From positions 4,511,398 to 4,575,397 of the forward strand of contig NZ_CP066369.1 of the NCBI RefSeq assembly GCF_016406305.1: 64,000 nt of DNA, written 5' to 3'. The position numbers were made by a program, and so were the translations under genes. Positions 38,702 to 48,307 of the stretch are shown here, piece after piece (within the stretch, counting starts at the first letter, position 1; each line of letters opens with the position of its first letter). The notes beneath the pieces are model-generated. The model was given only the letters and a program-made list of their open reading frames with translations. It had not been told where the DNA came from and searched no databases. This DNA comes from Shewanella putrefaciens. Its GTDB lineage: Bacteria > Pseudomonadota > Gammaproteobacteria > Enterobacterales > Shewanellaceae.

Positions 38702-38730
38702 AAAAAAACCGCCAACAAAGGCGGTTTCTT
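38702..38730. terminator. Terminator between DUF2061 gene and glmS
   Basis: AACCGCC and GGCGGTT pair around AACAAA, with seven A on one side and T-rich sequence on the other, so it serves glmS on the minus strand and possibly the convergent gene. Confidence 0.88.
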
Positions 38731-38746
38731 ATTTAAATACTCTTAT

Positions 38747-40576
38747 TTATTCTACAGTTACAGACTTTGCCAAGTTCCGTGGTTGATCCACGTCGGTGCC
38801 TTTGATTAATGCAACATGGTACGACAATAGCTGTAAAGGAATAGTGTAGATCAGTGGCGCCATAAAGATGTCACAGTGTGGCACTGGGATTACCTTCATG
38901 GTGTCATCCGACTCAAACTCGGCATCCACATCGGCAAACACATACATTAGACCGCCACGGGCACGCACTTCTTCAACATTCGATTTGAGTTTTTCGAGCA
39001 ATTCATTGTTTGGCGCAACGACGATCACTGGCATATCGGCATCAATAAGCGCCAGTGGGCCGTGTTTTAATTCGCCAGAGGCATAGGCTTCGGCATGAAT
39101 ATAAGAAATCTCTTTCAGCTTTAACGCACCTTCCATCGCAATCGGGTATTGATCGCCACGGCCAAGGAATAACGCATGGTGTTTATCGGCAAAATCTTCC
39201 GCCAGTTCGGCAATCGCAGCATCTAAGCCTAAAGCTTGTTCCACTTTAGCTGGCATAGATTGTAGGCTTTGAGTGATTTGGGCCTGCATTTGATCAGACA
39301 TGCCATTGTGACGACCGATCACCGCAGTCAGCATTAGCAAGCCAGCAAGCTGTACTGTGAAGGCTTTAGTGGATGCCACGCCAATTTCGGCGCCCGCTTT
39401 CATCATGTAAGCCATGTCTGATTCGCGTACCAGTGATGAACCTGGCGCATTACAAATCGTCAATGTGGCTTTGTAACCCATTTCCTTCGCTAAGCGCATG
39501 GCCGCTAAGGTATCGGCGGTTTCACCAGACTGTGAAATAGTGACTAGCAGACTATTTGGGAATAAGTGCGACTTGCGATAACGGAATTCAGAGGCGATTT
39601 CGACGTTACAAGACACGCCCGCCCAATCTTCTAACCAATAACGCGCCGCCATGCCCGCATGGTAACTAGTACCACAGGCGATGATTTGTACGTGTTTGAT
39701 ATCTTTTAAGAAATCAGCTGCTTTTTCACCAAAAGCCGTGTCTAACACTTGCTTATTGGCGATACGACCTTCGATGGTGCGCGTCAGTGCCAATGGCTGC
39801 TCGTAAATCTCTTTCAGCATATAGTGGCGATATTCGCCTTTGTCACCGGCATCGTGGGTGATTTCAGATTCTTTAATTTCACGCTCAACGGCATTACCGT
39901 TTAAGTCGAAAATGCTGACGCTGCGACGAGTTACTTCGGCTACATCACCTTCTTCTAAGAAGGCGAATGAGCGAGTCACAGGTAAGAGTGCCAGTTGGTC
40001 TGAGGCGACAAAGTTTTCACCTAGGCCATAACCAATCACCAAGGGACTACCTGAGCGAGCCACTACCATACGTTCACTATCACGACGGTCGATAACCACT
40101 GTGCCATAGGCACCTTCGAGTTGTTTCACTGTCGCTTGAACGGCACCAAGCAAAGTGTTGTGGCTTTTCAGCTCATGGTGCACTAAGTGACAAATCACTT
40201 CAGTGTCGGTATCAGAATTAAACTGATAGCCCAAACCTTTAAGCATTTCGCGCAGTTTATGGTGGTTTTCGATAATACCGTTGTGCACTACCGCAATATC
40301 GCCTTCCGATAAATGCGGGTGAGCATTACGTTCACTCGGTTCACCGTGGGTTGCCCAACGAGTGTGCGCAATACCGGTTCCGCCCGCTAATGGCGATTCA
40401 TTTAATGCTGTGGTTAATTCTTGTACTTTACCCACGCGGCGCGTGCGACTCAGTTCACCATTGTGAATAACGGCAACGCCTGCGGAGTCATATCCGCGAT
40501 ATTCTAAGCGGCGTAAGCCTTCTACCAGAATTTCAGCCACATCCCTTTGCGCCACGGCGCCTACGATTCCACACAT
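38747..40576 (-). CDS. glmS: Glutamine-fructose-6-phosphate aminotransferase
   Basis: First enzyme of UDP-GlcNAc synthesis, making glucosamine 6-phosphate from fructose 6-phosphate and glutamine. The N-terminal class II glutaminase domain begins MCGIVGAVAQRDV with catalytic Cys2; two SIS domains follow, with HIIACGTSYHAGM-like VQIIACGTSYHAGMA and LVTISQSGETADTL. The C-terminus DQPRNLAKSVTVE is the standard GlmS end. At 609 residues it is full length. A DeoR-type regulator gene lies 44 bp upstream on the same strand, suggesting co-transcription. Confidence 0.97.
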   Translation of the reverse strand: MCGIVGAVAQRDVAEILVEGLRRLEYRGYDSAGVAVIHNGELSRTRRVGKVQELTTALNESPLAGGTGIAHTRWATHGEPSERNAHPHLSEGDIAVVHNGIIENHHKLREMLKGLGYQFNSDTDTEVICHLVHHELKSHNTLLGAVQATVKQLEGAYGTVVIDRRDSERMVVARSGSPLVIGYGLGENFVASDQLALLPVTRSFAFLEEGDVAEVTRRSVSIFDLNGNAVEREIKESEITHDAGDKGEYRHYMLKEIYEQPLALTRTIEGRIANKQVLDTAFGEKAADFLKDIKHVQIIACGTSYHAGMAARYWLEDWAGVSCNVEIASEFRYRKSHLFPNSLLVTISQSGETADTLAAMRLAKEMGYKATLTICNAPGSSLVRESDMAYMMKAGAEIGVASTKAFTVQLAGLLMLTAVIGRHNGMSDQMQAQITQSLQSMPAKVEQALGLDAAIAELAEDFADKHHALFLGRGDQYPIAMEGALKLKEISYIHAEAYASGELKHGPLALIDADMPVIVVAPNNELLEKLKSNVEEVRARGGLMYVFADVDAEFESDDTMKVIPVPHCDIFMAPLIYTIPLQLLSYHVALIKGTDVDQPRNLAKSVTVE

Positions 40577-40620
40577 AGTCTTTACCTATAAATTAAAATG
40601 AAGTTGTTAAGCTATTTTGT

Positions 40621-41391
40621 CTAATGAGCATAGGGCGCTAGCATGACTCGCACGCCCTGATCTGAAATTTGTTTGAGCGCACTCTCGTCGATACGTGAGT
40701 CGGTAACCAGCACACTGACCTTGGCCCACGGTAACTCTAAGTTAGGGATCCGCTTACCAATTTTGTCTGAATCGACCATAACGATCACTTCGCGGGACAC
40801 TTCGGCCATCACTTTGCTTAGGCCGGTTAACTCGTTAAAAGTCGTGGTGCCACGTTCGAGATCGATACCATCGGCACCGATAAACAGTTGGTCGAAGTTA
40901 TAGGAGCGCAACACTTGCTCGGCGACTTGGCCTTGAAAGGATTCAGAATGCGGATCCCAAGTGCCACCGGTCATCAATAAGGTTGGCTCGTTTTCGAGTT
41001 CATGGATGGCATTGGCAAGGTGCAGGGCATTGGTCATCACCACCAGCCCACGCTTATCGTTTAGCTGTTCAATCAAGCCTGAGGTCGTCGTGCCGCTATC
41101 AATAATGATGCGATTGTGATCTTTAATCAGCTGGGCCGCAGTTTTGGCAATCGACAATTTATTGGGGGCTATTTTGGCAGAAAACTGTTGGGTCACTTCA
41201 TCGGGGATCGCCACGGCGCCACCGTAACGGCGCAATAGCAGGCCCGTTTTCTCAAGCGCGGCGAGATCCTTGCGAATAGTCACTTCTGAGGTTTCAAAAC
41301 GTAACGACAGTTCATCAACGCTCACTTCACCCTGCTCGTTCAATATGGTGATTATGCTGTGGCGACGCTGCTGTGTGTTTCGTTTGTTCAT
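40621..41391 (-). CDS. DeoR-family transcriptional regulator of glmS
   Basis: 256-residue DeoR-type repressor. The N-terminal helix-turn-helix is VSVDELSLRFETSEVTIRKDLAALE (within about 20-45), followed by LLLRRYGGAV; the sugar-phosphate isomerase-like effector domain has IIIDSGTTTSGLIEQL and DQLFIGADGIDLERG. Its position directly before glmS suggests that it senses an amino-sugar phosphate and sets glmS expression, as GlmR-type regulators do in other bacteria. An inverted repeat of TTTCGTTTC type overlaps its own promoter, implying autoregulation. The effector is inferred. Confidence 0.85.
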   Translation of the reverse strand: MNKRNTQQRRHSIITILNEQGEVSVDELSLRFETSEVTIRKDLAALEKTGLLLRRYGGAVAIPDEVTQQFSAKIAPNKLSIAKTAAQLIKDHNRIIIDSGTTTSGLIEQLNDKRGLVVMTNALHLANAIHELENEPTLLMTGGTWDPHSESFQGQVAEQVLRSYNFDQLFIGADGIDLERGTTTFNELTGLSKVMAEVSREVIVMVDSDKIGKRIPNLELPWAKVSVLVTDSRIDESALKQISDQGVRVMLAPYAH

Positions 41392-41405
41392 AAAACCTTT
41401 CAGAT

Positions 41406-41446
41406 AAGTTTCGTTTCGAAAGATGCATTATAGTGAAACGAAACTT
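41406..41446 (-). promoter_or_regulatory. Inverted-repeat operator over the deoR-type/glmS promoter
   Basis: AAGTTTCGTTTC (41406-41417) and its exact complement GAAACGAAACTT (41435-41446) flank a TATAAT -10 element on the minus strand (41427-41432). The half-sites resemble TTTCGTTTC motifs bound by DeoR-family regulators such as AgaR. The regulator gene starts 14 bp away, so the site probably mediates autoregulation and control of glmS. Confidence 0.75.
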
Positions 41447-41532
41447 TTTTGCTAGTCATACTAAACACACTTTTGCATGATCCTGCGTAATTTTTTATCC
41501 TTCTGTAATAGTGATTTTATAAATCAGCCAAT

Positions 41533-41570
41533 AAAAAAGCAGCTTACCCCTAGAGATAAACTGCTTTATT
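41533..41570 (-). terminator. Terminator downstream of the siderophore receptor
   Basis: AAAGCAG...CTGCTTT with inner TTA/TAA pairing, A-rich on one side and T-rich on the other, lies just past the receptor stop on the minus strand. Confidence 0.6.
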
Positions 41571-41592
41571 AAAGATAAAACTTGAGGAAATA

Positions 41593-43701
41593 TTAGAACT
41601 TAGCTTCAACGGCAACACTGAAGTTACGGTCTTGGCCGATAGTGACCATATTGTACTGACCACCATCGATATAATCGGTATCGAAAAGGTTTCTCACGTT
41701 GACGCGAAGGCTCACGTCTTTACCCATGATAGCCATAGTGTAGGCTGCACCTATATCGAAACGCACATAACCATCTTTGGTAATAGTGTTATCGAGGTCG
41801 GCAAAACGCTCACCCACATAAATAGCACCGAAATTCATCGCAAAATTATCAGTCACTTCGTAACGGGTCCAGATATTGGCCGACCACTCAGGGGCATCAA
41901 CCGGCGTTTTACCTTCACGGGCATCTCCCGTTTGATACTCTGCATCTAAATACATCATGGAAGAAGTCACAAACCAGCTATCACCGATTTGACCCTGTGC
42001 TCCCATTTCAAAACCGCGGTGTTTTTGCTCACCGCCTTGAGTAGTAATCGAAGTGTATTTTCCATCTTCACTTCGTGGGTCACTTGGTATTAGTTGCTCA
42101 GTTACAGATATATTTTCCAGCGTGATATCAAATACTGCGGCTGTTAATAGCAAGCTGTCATCAAACAATTCCCATTTAGTACCCAGTTCATATTGAATGC
42201 CGTATTCTGGTTTTAGGTTAGTGTCATGATTAACATTTAGGGGGTCGATAATACCACCCTGTGGTGTAAAGCTTTTTGAATAGTTAACGTAAATATTGCC
42301 ATTACTCATTGGCGAGTAGATCACCCCAAACTTAGGTGATACGGCATAGCTATTTTCACCATAGCCATCTTTTTTCTGTTCATCGTAGCGTACGCCAGCG
42401 AGTAATTTCCATTGTTCGTTTAAGGTCATTAAATCCTGCAGATAGAAACCGTAATACTTGTATTCACTTGGGGTACTTTTATTACCATTGTGGTAATCAA
42501 GATCCGGCTCAATTACCGCTTGCCCAGGAATAACGGTTTGAGTTGCCCCACGTTGAATTTGCTGCTGGTAGAAATAGTCTAAGTAGTTAGCCCCAAGAAG
42601 GAATTGATGATCCATGCCAGCTAAGGCAAATTCACCCGTAAAATCCACGAAAGCGGTTTTATGCTGCCAATCGTCGTAACGATCGAATGGCTTGATTTTA
42701 TAACCATTAGTAAACGGATCTTCAGAGTATTGGGGAGCCGAATCAAAACGTTGACGATTAAATTGTTGATCGTTATAGCCGACTTTAACTTTCCAGTCGT
42801 CACTCATCTGCCAAGTCAGATCGGCACCTAAGTTAGACACTGTATTATCGGTAAAGGCCCAAGGCGCATCCCAAACGGTTTTACGTGCGCCGATAACATT
42901 ACCTTGTTTATCTAACCAGCCACCCGCATCTATGCCTGCTTTATCTTGGGTATGATCGTACTTAACCGATAACAGAACATCATCACTGACATCAAATTCT
43001 AAGTTTAAGTAACCCAACCAGCGATCACGCTCTTGGTTTTCCTCTGTGGTCGAATATTCACGCCAGTATTTAGTATCTTGCTTAACTAAAACTCCGCGGT
43101 AACGAATGCTTTGTGCGTCGTTTAAACTGCCGCCCGCATCAAGCTGAGCACGGGTTGAACCGTAGCCATCCGTATCAAAACCAAGATCTAACATTGAATC
43201 ATAGGTCGGTTTCTTAGTGACCATATTCACTAAACCACCTGGGCCAGATTGGCCGTACAACATGCTCGAAGGGCCTTTTAACACTTCGACCTGCTGCAGG
43301 GTTTCAATGGGTTGTACATAGTGGGACCACTGCTGATGGCCATTGATAAGATAACCATTACCCGAATCAATCTCAAAACCGCGGATACTAAAGACTTGGC
43401 GGTTCCAGCGCGTGGTTCCCGCCGTCACACTCGAGTCGTTAACTAAAACCTCGGCAAGGTTAGTGGCCAACTGTTCATCGGTAACAAAATCGGGGATCAC
43501 ATTAACGGATTGTGGAGTATCCATTAAGTCGATATCCCCGCGCATAGCGCCGGATGCAGTGCCCACTTTATAATCGTTAAAAGTACGGCCAGTGACATTA
43601 ATGCGCTCAATATTTGCATCGTTTGGCGCCTCTGCCATAACAGGCATAGCCATCAATGCCGCACCTACGGCCAAACCCACAACTGAATAATTAAATACCA
43701 T
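41593..43701 (-). CDS. TonB-dependent siderophore receptor
   Basis: Outer-membrane receptor of the ferric-siderophore class. From the ATG at 43701, which has GAGG 8 bp upstream, a signal peptide ending at PVMA precedes a TonB-box-like INVTGR, the plug domain with DTPQSVNVIPDFVTDEQ, SIRGFEID and VEVLKGPSSMLYGQSGPGGLVNMVTKKP, then a 22-strand barrel ending VAVEAKF. The QSV-IRGF-GPSS-GPGG pattern is that of FhuA/FpvA-like receptors. The siderophore is not predictable. Only a weak Fur-like sequence lies upstream (about 43749). It sits between glmU and the glmS operon, which are often closer together in other gammaproteobacteria. Confidence 0.9.
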   Translation of the reverse strand: MVFNYSVVGLAVGAALMAMPVMAEAPNDANIERINVTGRTFNDYKVGTASGAMRGDIDLMDTPQSVNVIPDFVTDEQLATNLAEVLVNDSSVTAGTTRWNRQVFSIRGFEIDSGNGYLINGHQQWSHYVQPIETLQQVEVLKGPSSMLYGQSGPGGLVNMVTKKPTYDSMLDLGFDTDGYGSTRAQLDAGGSLNDAQSIRYRGVLVKQDTKYWREYSTTEENQERDRWLGYLNLEFDVSDDVLLSVKYDHTQDKAGIDAGGWLDKQGNVIGARKTVWDAPWAFTDNTVSNLGADLTWQMSDDWKVKVGYNDQQFNRQRFDSAPQYSEDPFTNGYKIKPFDRYDDWQHKTAFVDFTGEFALAGMDHQFLLGANYLDYFYQQQIQRGATQTVIPGQAVIEPDLDYHNGNKSTPSEYKYYGFYLQDLMTLNEQWKLLAGVRYDEQKKDGYGENSYAVSPKFGVIYSPMSNGNIYVNYSKSFTPQGGIIDPLNVNHDTNLKPEYGIQYELGTKWELFDDSLLLTAAVFDITLENISVTEQLIPSDPRSEDGKYTSITTQGGEQKHRGFEMGAQGQIGDSWFVTSSMMYLDAEYQTGDAREGKTPVDAPEWSANIWTRYEVTDNFAMNFGAIYVGERFADLDNTITKDGYVRFDIGAAYTMAIMGKDVSLRVNVRNLFDTDYIDGGQYNMVTIGQDRNFSVAVEAKF

Positions 43702-43878
43702 TGCCAACACCTCAAATAGACCTTTAGTCTTAGAATTGCAGGCAATATAAATGAGAAGTGTTTTTATTTAAGCTTCTTTACATGAATTTACAATTGAGTG
43801 TGATATACATCAAAAAGCTGAAAAATCAACAAATCATACATGATCAATTCAACCTTAATTTAACCTCCTATAAAAGCT

Positions 43879-43905
43879 AAAAGCGGCTCAGAGCCGCTTT
43901 TATAT
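43879..43905 (-). terminator. Terminator downstream of glmU
   Basis: AAAAGCGGCTC and GAGCCGCTTTT form an 11-bp perfect stem with almost no loop (one shared A), about 20 bp after the glmU stop; T-rich flanks on both sides. Confidence 0.8.
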
Positions 43906-43925
43906 TTTAGGTTTAGCAGGATATT

Positions 43926-45308
43926 TTACTTCTTAAGCTTAACTGGGCGTTGCCAACCCGTCAGGTGTTTTTGCTTTACTCGAGTGATAACTAATTCATC
44001 TTCGCCCACATCACGGGTAATGGTTGAACCGGCCCCTAAAGTTGCCCCTTTACCAATAGTCACAGGCGCCACCAGCTGAGTATCTGAGCCGACAAACACA
44101 TTATCTTCGATAACAGTAAGATGTTTATTTGCACCATCATAGTTACAGGTAATAGTACCCGCACCAATGTTAACCCCATCACCAATAATGGCATCGCCTA
44201 AATAAGCTAAGTGTCCGGCTTTAGAACCCACACCTATGACTGCTTTTTTCACTTCGACAAAGTTACCTATGTGCGCATCTTGCTTAAGTTCAGCCCCAGG
44301 GCGTAGACGGGCAAATGGGCCTGCGCTGGCAGCGACCCCAAGTTTAGCGCCTTCGATAATAGAGTAAGGCTTGATTTCGGCATTATCGGCAATCTCGCAA
44401 TCGATTAAAATCGCGCCAGCACCAACCGTGACATTATTACCCAGTACCACTTTACCTTCGAATATCACATTAATATCGATCATCACATCCATACCGACAG
44501 TGACTTCACCGCGGATATCGATGCGATGTGGGTCGCGAAGGTTAGCCCCTGCCAACATCAGTTTTTCAGCTTCACGGGCTTGGTAAGCACGTTCAAGTTG
44601 CGCAAGTTGCACGCGATTATTGGCGCCTTCCACTTCAATCGCCGATTGTGGCTGGGCAGTATCAATGGCTACACCATCAGCATGCGCCATGGCAATAATA
44701 TCCGTTAGATAATATTCGCCTTGGGCATTGTTATTGGATAAACGACTCAGCCAAGTTTTAAGTTGTTTGCCCGGAACCGCCATAATGCCGGTGTTAATTT
44801 CGTTGATCAGCAACTGCTCTGCATTAGCATCTTTCTGTTCAACAATGCCGACGACTTTCCCCTGTTGTTGACCTTCGCAAGGAGTACGGACGATACGGCC
44901 ATAACCCATAGGATTGGCTAAATTCACCGTTAAGATAGCCACACCATTTTCAGGGCGGGCGGCGAGTAAGGATTCTAGGGTCGATGCTTGGATCAACGGC
45001 ACATCACCATACAGAATAAGCACAGTATCACTATCAGCAATATTTGGAATCGCCTGTGCGACCGCATGACCCGTGCCTAATTGCTCGGCTTGCAATACCC
45101 AATTAAGTTGTTGCTCACCTAAACTGGTTTGTAACTTGTCGGCGCCATAACCGTAGACTAATTGAATCGCATCACTGCCAATGCTATGGGCGGTATCGAT
45201 GACATGCTGCACCATGCTTTTATGGGCGATAGGATGTAATACCTTAGGAAGATCAGAGCGCATCCGTGTTCCCTTGCCAGCCGCTAAGATCACTACATTT
45301 AATGCCAT
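43926..45308 (-). CDS. glmU: Bifunctional UDP-N-acetylglucosamine pyrophosphorylase / glucosamine-1-phosphate N-acetyltransferase
   Basis: Makes UDP-GlcNAc from glucosamine 1-phosphate in two steps. The N-terminal uridyltransferase domain has LNVVILAAGKGTRMRSDLPK and LYGDVPLI; the C-terminal left-handed beta-helix acetyltransferase has hexapeptide repeats and IGAGTITCNYDGANKH and VGSDTQLVAPVTIG. I chose the ATG at 45308, seven bases after AAGGA; the other starts (45314 ATG, 45326 TTG) are too close to or upstream of the ribosome-binding site. 460 residues is normal. It follows the ATP synthase operon after a terminator. Confidence 0.95.
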   Translation of the reverse strand: MALNVVILAAGKGTRMRSDLPKVLHPIAHKSMVQHVIDTAHSIGSDAIQLVYGYGADKLQTSLGEQQLNWVLQAEQLGTGHAVAQAIPNIADSDTVLILYGDVPLIQASTLESLLAARPENGVAILTVNLANPMGYGRIVRTPCEGQQQGKVVGIVEQKDANAEQLLINEINTGIMAVPGKQLKTWLSRLSNNNAQGEYYLTDIIAMAHADGVAIDTAQPQSAIEVEGANNRVQLAQLERAYQAREAEKLMLAGANLRDPHRIDIRGEVTVGMDVMIDINVIFEGKVVLGNNVTVGAGAILIDCEIADNAEIKPYSIIEGAKLGVAASAGPFARLRPGAELKQDAHIGNFVEVKKAVIGVGSKAGHLAYLGDAIIGDGVNIGAGTITCNYDGANKHLTVIEDNVFVGSDTQLVAPVTIGKGATLGAGSTITRDVGEDELVITRVKQKHLTGWQRPVKLKK

Positions 45309-45460
45309 TGCCATATCCTTGAACAAATCCCAAGAGGATTAAAAACTGAGGTCGATTTTGTGGCGCAATTTTAACGGAAAGCCCATCGAAAAGCGAAGTG
45401 GATAGCGATGCTAATCCATTAAAGACATGCAAGAATGCCAATCACCTCATTTTTAGGCAC

Positions 45461-45490
45461 AAAAAAGGCGACCCTATGGTCGCCTTTTTT
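45461..45490 (-). terminator. Terminator of the ATP synthase operon
   Basis: AAAAAAGGCGACC and GGTCGCCTTTTTT form a 13-bp perfect stem with a 4-nt loop, 14 bp past the atpC stop. Confidence 0.93.
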
Positions 45491-45504
45491 CTCAAACAAT
45501 AACC

Positions 45505-45933
45505 TTATCTGGCAATGTTTTTCTTGATGGTTTCAACAACACGTAATTGAGCCATTGCTTTCGCTAACTCAACCATAGCCGCGTCATAATTGAAGTCAGC
45601 ACCTGCAGTTGCCATATGGGCTTCTGCACGACGCTTAGCTTCTAATGCCGCTTGCTCATCAATATCTTTGGCACGCATAACCACATCAGCCAATACGGAA
45701 ACAGAAGAAGGTTGTACTTCCAGTAAACCACCTGAAAGGTAGAACACTTCTTCACTGCCGTCTTGCTTGACGATGCGCGCCATGCCAGGTTTGATATAGC
45801 TTAACAGTGGAGCGTGGCCATGCATGATGCCCAACTCACCTTCAGAACCGGTCACTTGTAGGCTAGCTACGCGACCAGAGAAGATGTTGCTCTCTGCGCT
45901 GACTATATCAAGTTGTACTGTCATGGCTGCCAT
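45505..45933 (-). CDS. atpC: F1 ATP synthase epsilon subunit
   Basis: Central-stalk subunit that couples and inhibits F1. N-terminal beta-sandwich: VQLDIVSAESNIFSG, LGIMHGHAPLL and EVFYLSGGLLEVQPSSVSVLAD; the C-terminal helical hairpin contains AALEAKRRAEAH. The ATG at 45933 has AAGGAG upstream. It is the last gene of the atp operon. Confidence 0.96.
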   Translation of the reverse strand: MAAMTVQLDIVSAESNIFSGRVASLQVTGSEGELGIMHGHAPLLSYIKPGMARIVKQDGSEEVFYLSGGLLEVQPSSVSVLADVVMRAKDIDEQAALEAKRRAEAHMATAGADFNYDAAMVELAKAMAQLRVVETIKKNIAR

Positions 45934-45969
45934 CCCGTTCTCCTTAAAAAACTAAGTATGACTACTTAG

Positions 45970-47361
45970 TTATTTCTTTTTGTTAGCTTTCTCGATAACT
46001 TCATCGATTGAGCCAACCATGTAGAACGCTTGTTCTGGTAGGTGATCGAACTCACCATTCAGAATACCCTTAAAGCCACGGATAGTGTCTTTCAGAGAAA
46101 CGTACTTACCAGGAGATCCAGTAAAGACTTCTGCTACGAAGAAAGGCTGAGATAAGAAACGCTCAATCTTACGAGCACGGAATACAGTGGTCTTGTCATC
46201 ATCTGACAATTCGTCCATACCCAGAATCGCAATAATGTCTTTCAGCTCTTTATAACGTTGCAGTACAGTTTGCACGCCGTTAGCGACGTCATAATGCTCT
46301 TGGCCAACAACCAATGGATCTAATTGACGAGAAGTCGAATCCAATGGGTCAACCGCTGGGTAAATACCCAGAGAAGCAATTTGACGTGACAGTACAACAG
46401 TCGCATCTAAGTGAGCGAAGGTTGTTGCTGGTGACGGGTCAGTCAAGTCGTCCGCAGGTACGTATACCGCTTGTACAGAGGTAATAGAACCAGTCTTAGT
46501 TGAAGTAATACGTTCTTGCAGAACGCCCATTTCTTCAGCCAGAGTCGGTTGATAACCTACCGCAGAAGGCATACGACCTAACAGTGCAGATACTTCTGTA
46601 CCGGCTAAGGTATAACGGTAAATGTTGTCAACGAACAACAGTACGTCACGACCTTCGTCACGGAACTTCTCAGCCATTGTCAGACCAGACAGTGCTACAC
46701 GTAAACGGTTTCCTGGTGGCTCGTTCATCTGACCATAAACCATGGCCACTTTGTCGAGAACGCCAGAATCTTTCATCTCGTAGTAGAAGTCGTTACCTTC
46801 ACGAGTACGTTCACCTACACCGGCGAATACAGAAAGACCCGAGTGAGCTTTAGCGATGTTGTTAATCAGTTCCATCATGTTAACTGTTTTACCAACACCC
46901 GCACCACCGAACAGACCTACTTTACCACCCTTAGCGAATGGACATACAAGGTCGATAACCTTGATACCCGTCTCTAACAGTTCAGTAGTGTTCGATTGAT
47001 CTTCATATGAAGGCGCACTACGGTGAATAACATAACGCTCTTCTTCACCGATTGGACCCGCTTCATCAATAGGCTCGCCTAAAACGTTCATAATACGGCC
47101 AAGGGTCGCAGCCCCTACCGGAACAGAAATAGGTGAACCTGAGTTTACTACCTCAAGACCACGACGCAGACCATCAGAAGAACCCATAGCGATGGTACGA
47201 ACTACACCACCACCTAGTTGTTGCTGAACTTCCAGCACCAAACCATTACAGGCGCCTTCACCTGTGATCTTCAGAGCGTCATATACCTGAGGTACGGCAT
47301 CTTGTGGAAACTCTACGTCCACAACCGCGCCAATCACTTGGACAACAGTACCTGTGCTCAT
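45970..47361 (-). CDS. atpD: F1 ATP synthase beta subunit
   Basis: Catalytic subunit of F1. The Walker A motif GLFGGAGVGKTVNMMEL, GERTREGNDFYYEM with the catalytic glutamate, Walker B LLFVDNIYRYTLAGTEVSALLGRMPSAVGYQP and DELSDDDK are all intact. 463 residues is full length. It lies between atpG and atpC. Confidence 0.98.
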   Translation of the reverse strand: MSTGTVVQVIGAVVDVEFPQDAVPQVYDALKITGEGACNGLVLEVQQQLGGGVVRTIAMGSSDGLRRGLEVVNSGSPISVPVGAATLGRIMNVLGEPIDEAGPIGEEERYVIHRSAPSYEDQSNTTELLETGIKVIDLVCPFAKGGKVGLFGGAGVGKTVNMMELINNIAKAHSGLSVFAGVGERTREGNDFYYEMKDSGVLDKVAMVYGQMNEPPGNRLRVALSGLTMAEKFRDEGRDVLLFVDNIYRYTLAGTEVSALLGRMPSAVGYQPTLAEEMGVLQERITSTKTGSITSVQAVYVPADDLTDPSPATTFAHLDATVVLSRQIASLGIYPAVDPLDSTSRQLDPLVVGQEHYDVANGVQTVLQRYKELKDIIAILGMDELSDDDKTTVFRARKIERFLSQPFFVAEVFTGSPGKYVSLKDTIRGFKGILNGEFDHLPEQAFYMVGSIDEVIEKANKKK

Positions 47362-47396
47362 GATTAATCCTCTAAAACTTGTATTCGTTACCTAAC

Positions 47397-48257
47397 CTAA
47401 ACCGCAGAGGCACCAGAAACAATTTCCGACAGTTCCTGCGTAATCGCAGCCTGACGGGCCTTGTTATAGACCAGTTGCAAGTCGTTGATAAGCTCACCAG
47501 CGTTGTCCGTTGCCGCCTTCATCGCCACCATACGGGCAGCTTGTTCAGAAGCAATGTTTTCAACAACACCTTGGTAAACTTGAGATTCTACATAACGAAC
47601 CAATAAGGTATCCAAAAGTTCTTTTGGATCAGGCTCGTAGATATAGTCCCAACGATGAGCAACCTCATCATCTTCCGATTTAGGCAAAGGTAGCAGCTGC
47701 TCGATCACAGGAGTCTGCGTCATAGTGTTCACAAACTTGTTAAACACTACATACAGACGATCCAGCTTGCCTTCGTTGTAAGCTTCAAGCATGACCTGCA
47801 CAGTACCAATCAAGTCATTCAATTTAGGTGCATCACCTAAACCCGATGCTTGTGCCGATACTTGTCCGCCGAAGCTTTTGAAAAACTGCACACTACGGGC
47901 ACCAATTGGGCAAAATTCAAATTCTGCACCTTGGGCTTTCCAGCTTTTCACGTCTGCGACAACCTTCTTGAAAAGGTTAACGTTCAGACCACCACAAAGG
48001 CCACGGTCGGTTGCTACAACTATGTAACCAACCCGCTTAGCCTCTCTCACCTCTAAATAGGGGTGTTTGTATTCGAGAGAACCTTGCGCTACGTGACCGA
48101 TCACCTTACGCATGCTTTCCGCATATGGACGGCTCGCAGCCATGCGTTCCTGCGCTCTGCGCATTTTGCTGGCTGCCACCATTTCCATGGCGGACGTGAT
48201 CTTCTGAGTGTTTTTCACACTCGCGATCTTGGTTTTAATCTCTTTAGCGCCGGCCAT
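47397..48257 (-). CDS. atpG: F1 ATP synthase gamma subunit
   Basis: Central rotor shaft. N-terminal helix MAGAKEIKTKIASVKNTQK with ITSAMEMVAASKMRRAQ, and C-terminal helix MVAMKAATDNAGELI with LVYNKARQAAITQELSEIV form the coiled coil turning inside F1. 286 residues is normal. It lies between atpA and atpD. Confidence 0.97.
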   Translation of the reverse strand: MAGAKEIKTKIASVKNTQKITSAMEMVAASKMRRAQERMAASRPYAESMRKVIGHVAQGSLEYKHPYLEVREAKRVGYIVVATDRGLCGGLNVNLFKKVVADVKSWKAQGAEFEFCPIGARSVQFFKSFGGQVSAQASGLGDAPKLNDLIGTVQVMLEAYNEGKLDRLYVVFNKFVNTMTQTPVIEQLLPLPKSEDDEVAHRWDYIYEPDPKELLDTLLVRYVESQVYQGVVENIASEQAARMVAMKAATDNAGELINDLQLVYNKARQAAITQELSEIVSGASAV

Positions 48258-48307
48258 CTCTACTCTCCAATCTGGACCTGAGGTGTCTTAAGACACCTCT
48301 ATCATTG

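Noticed and set aside
43741..43770. Fur box upstream of the siderophore receptor
   Set aside because: Best alignment near 43751 matches only about 9 of 14 positions of the 7-1-7 pattern, too weak to list as a feature.
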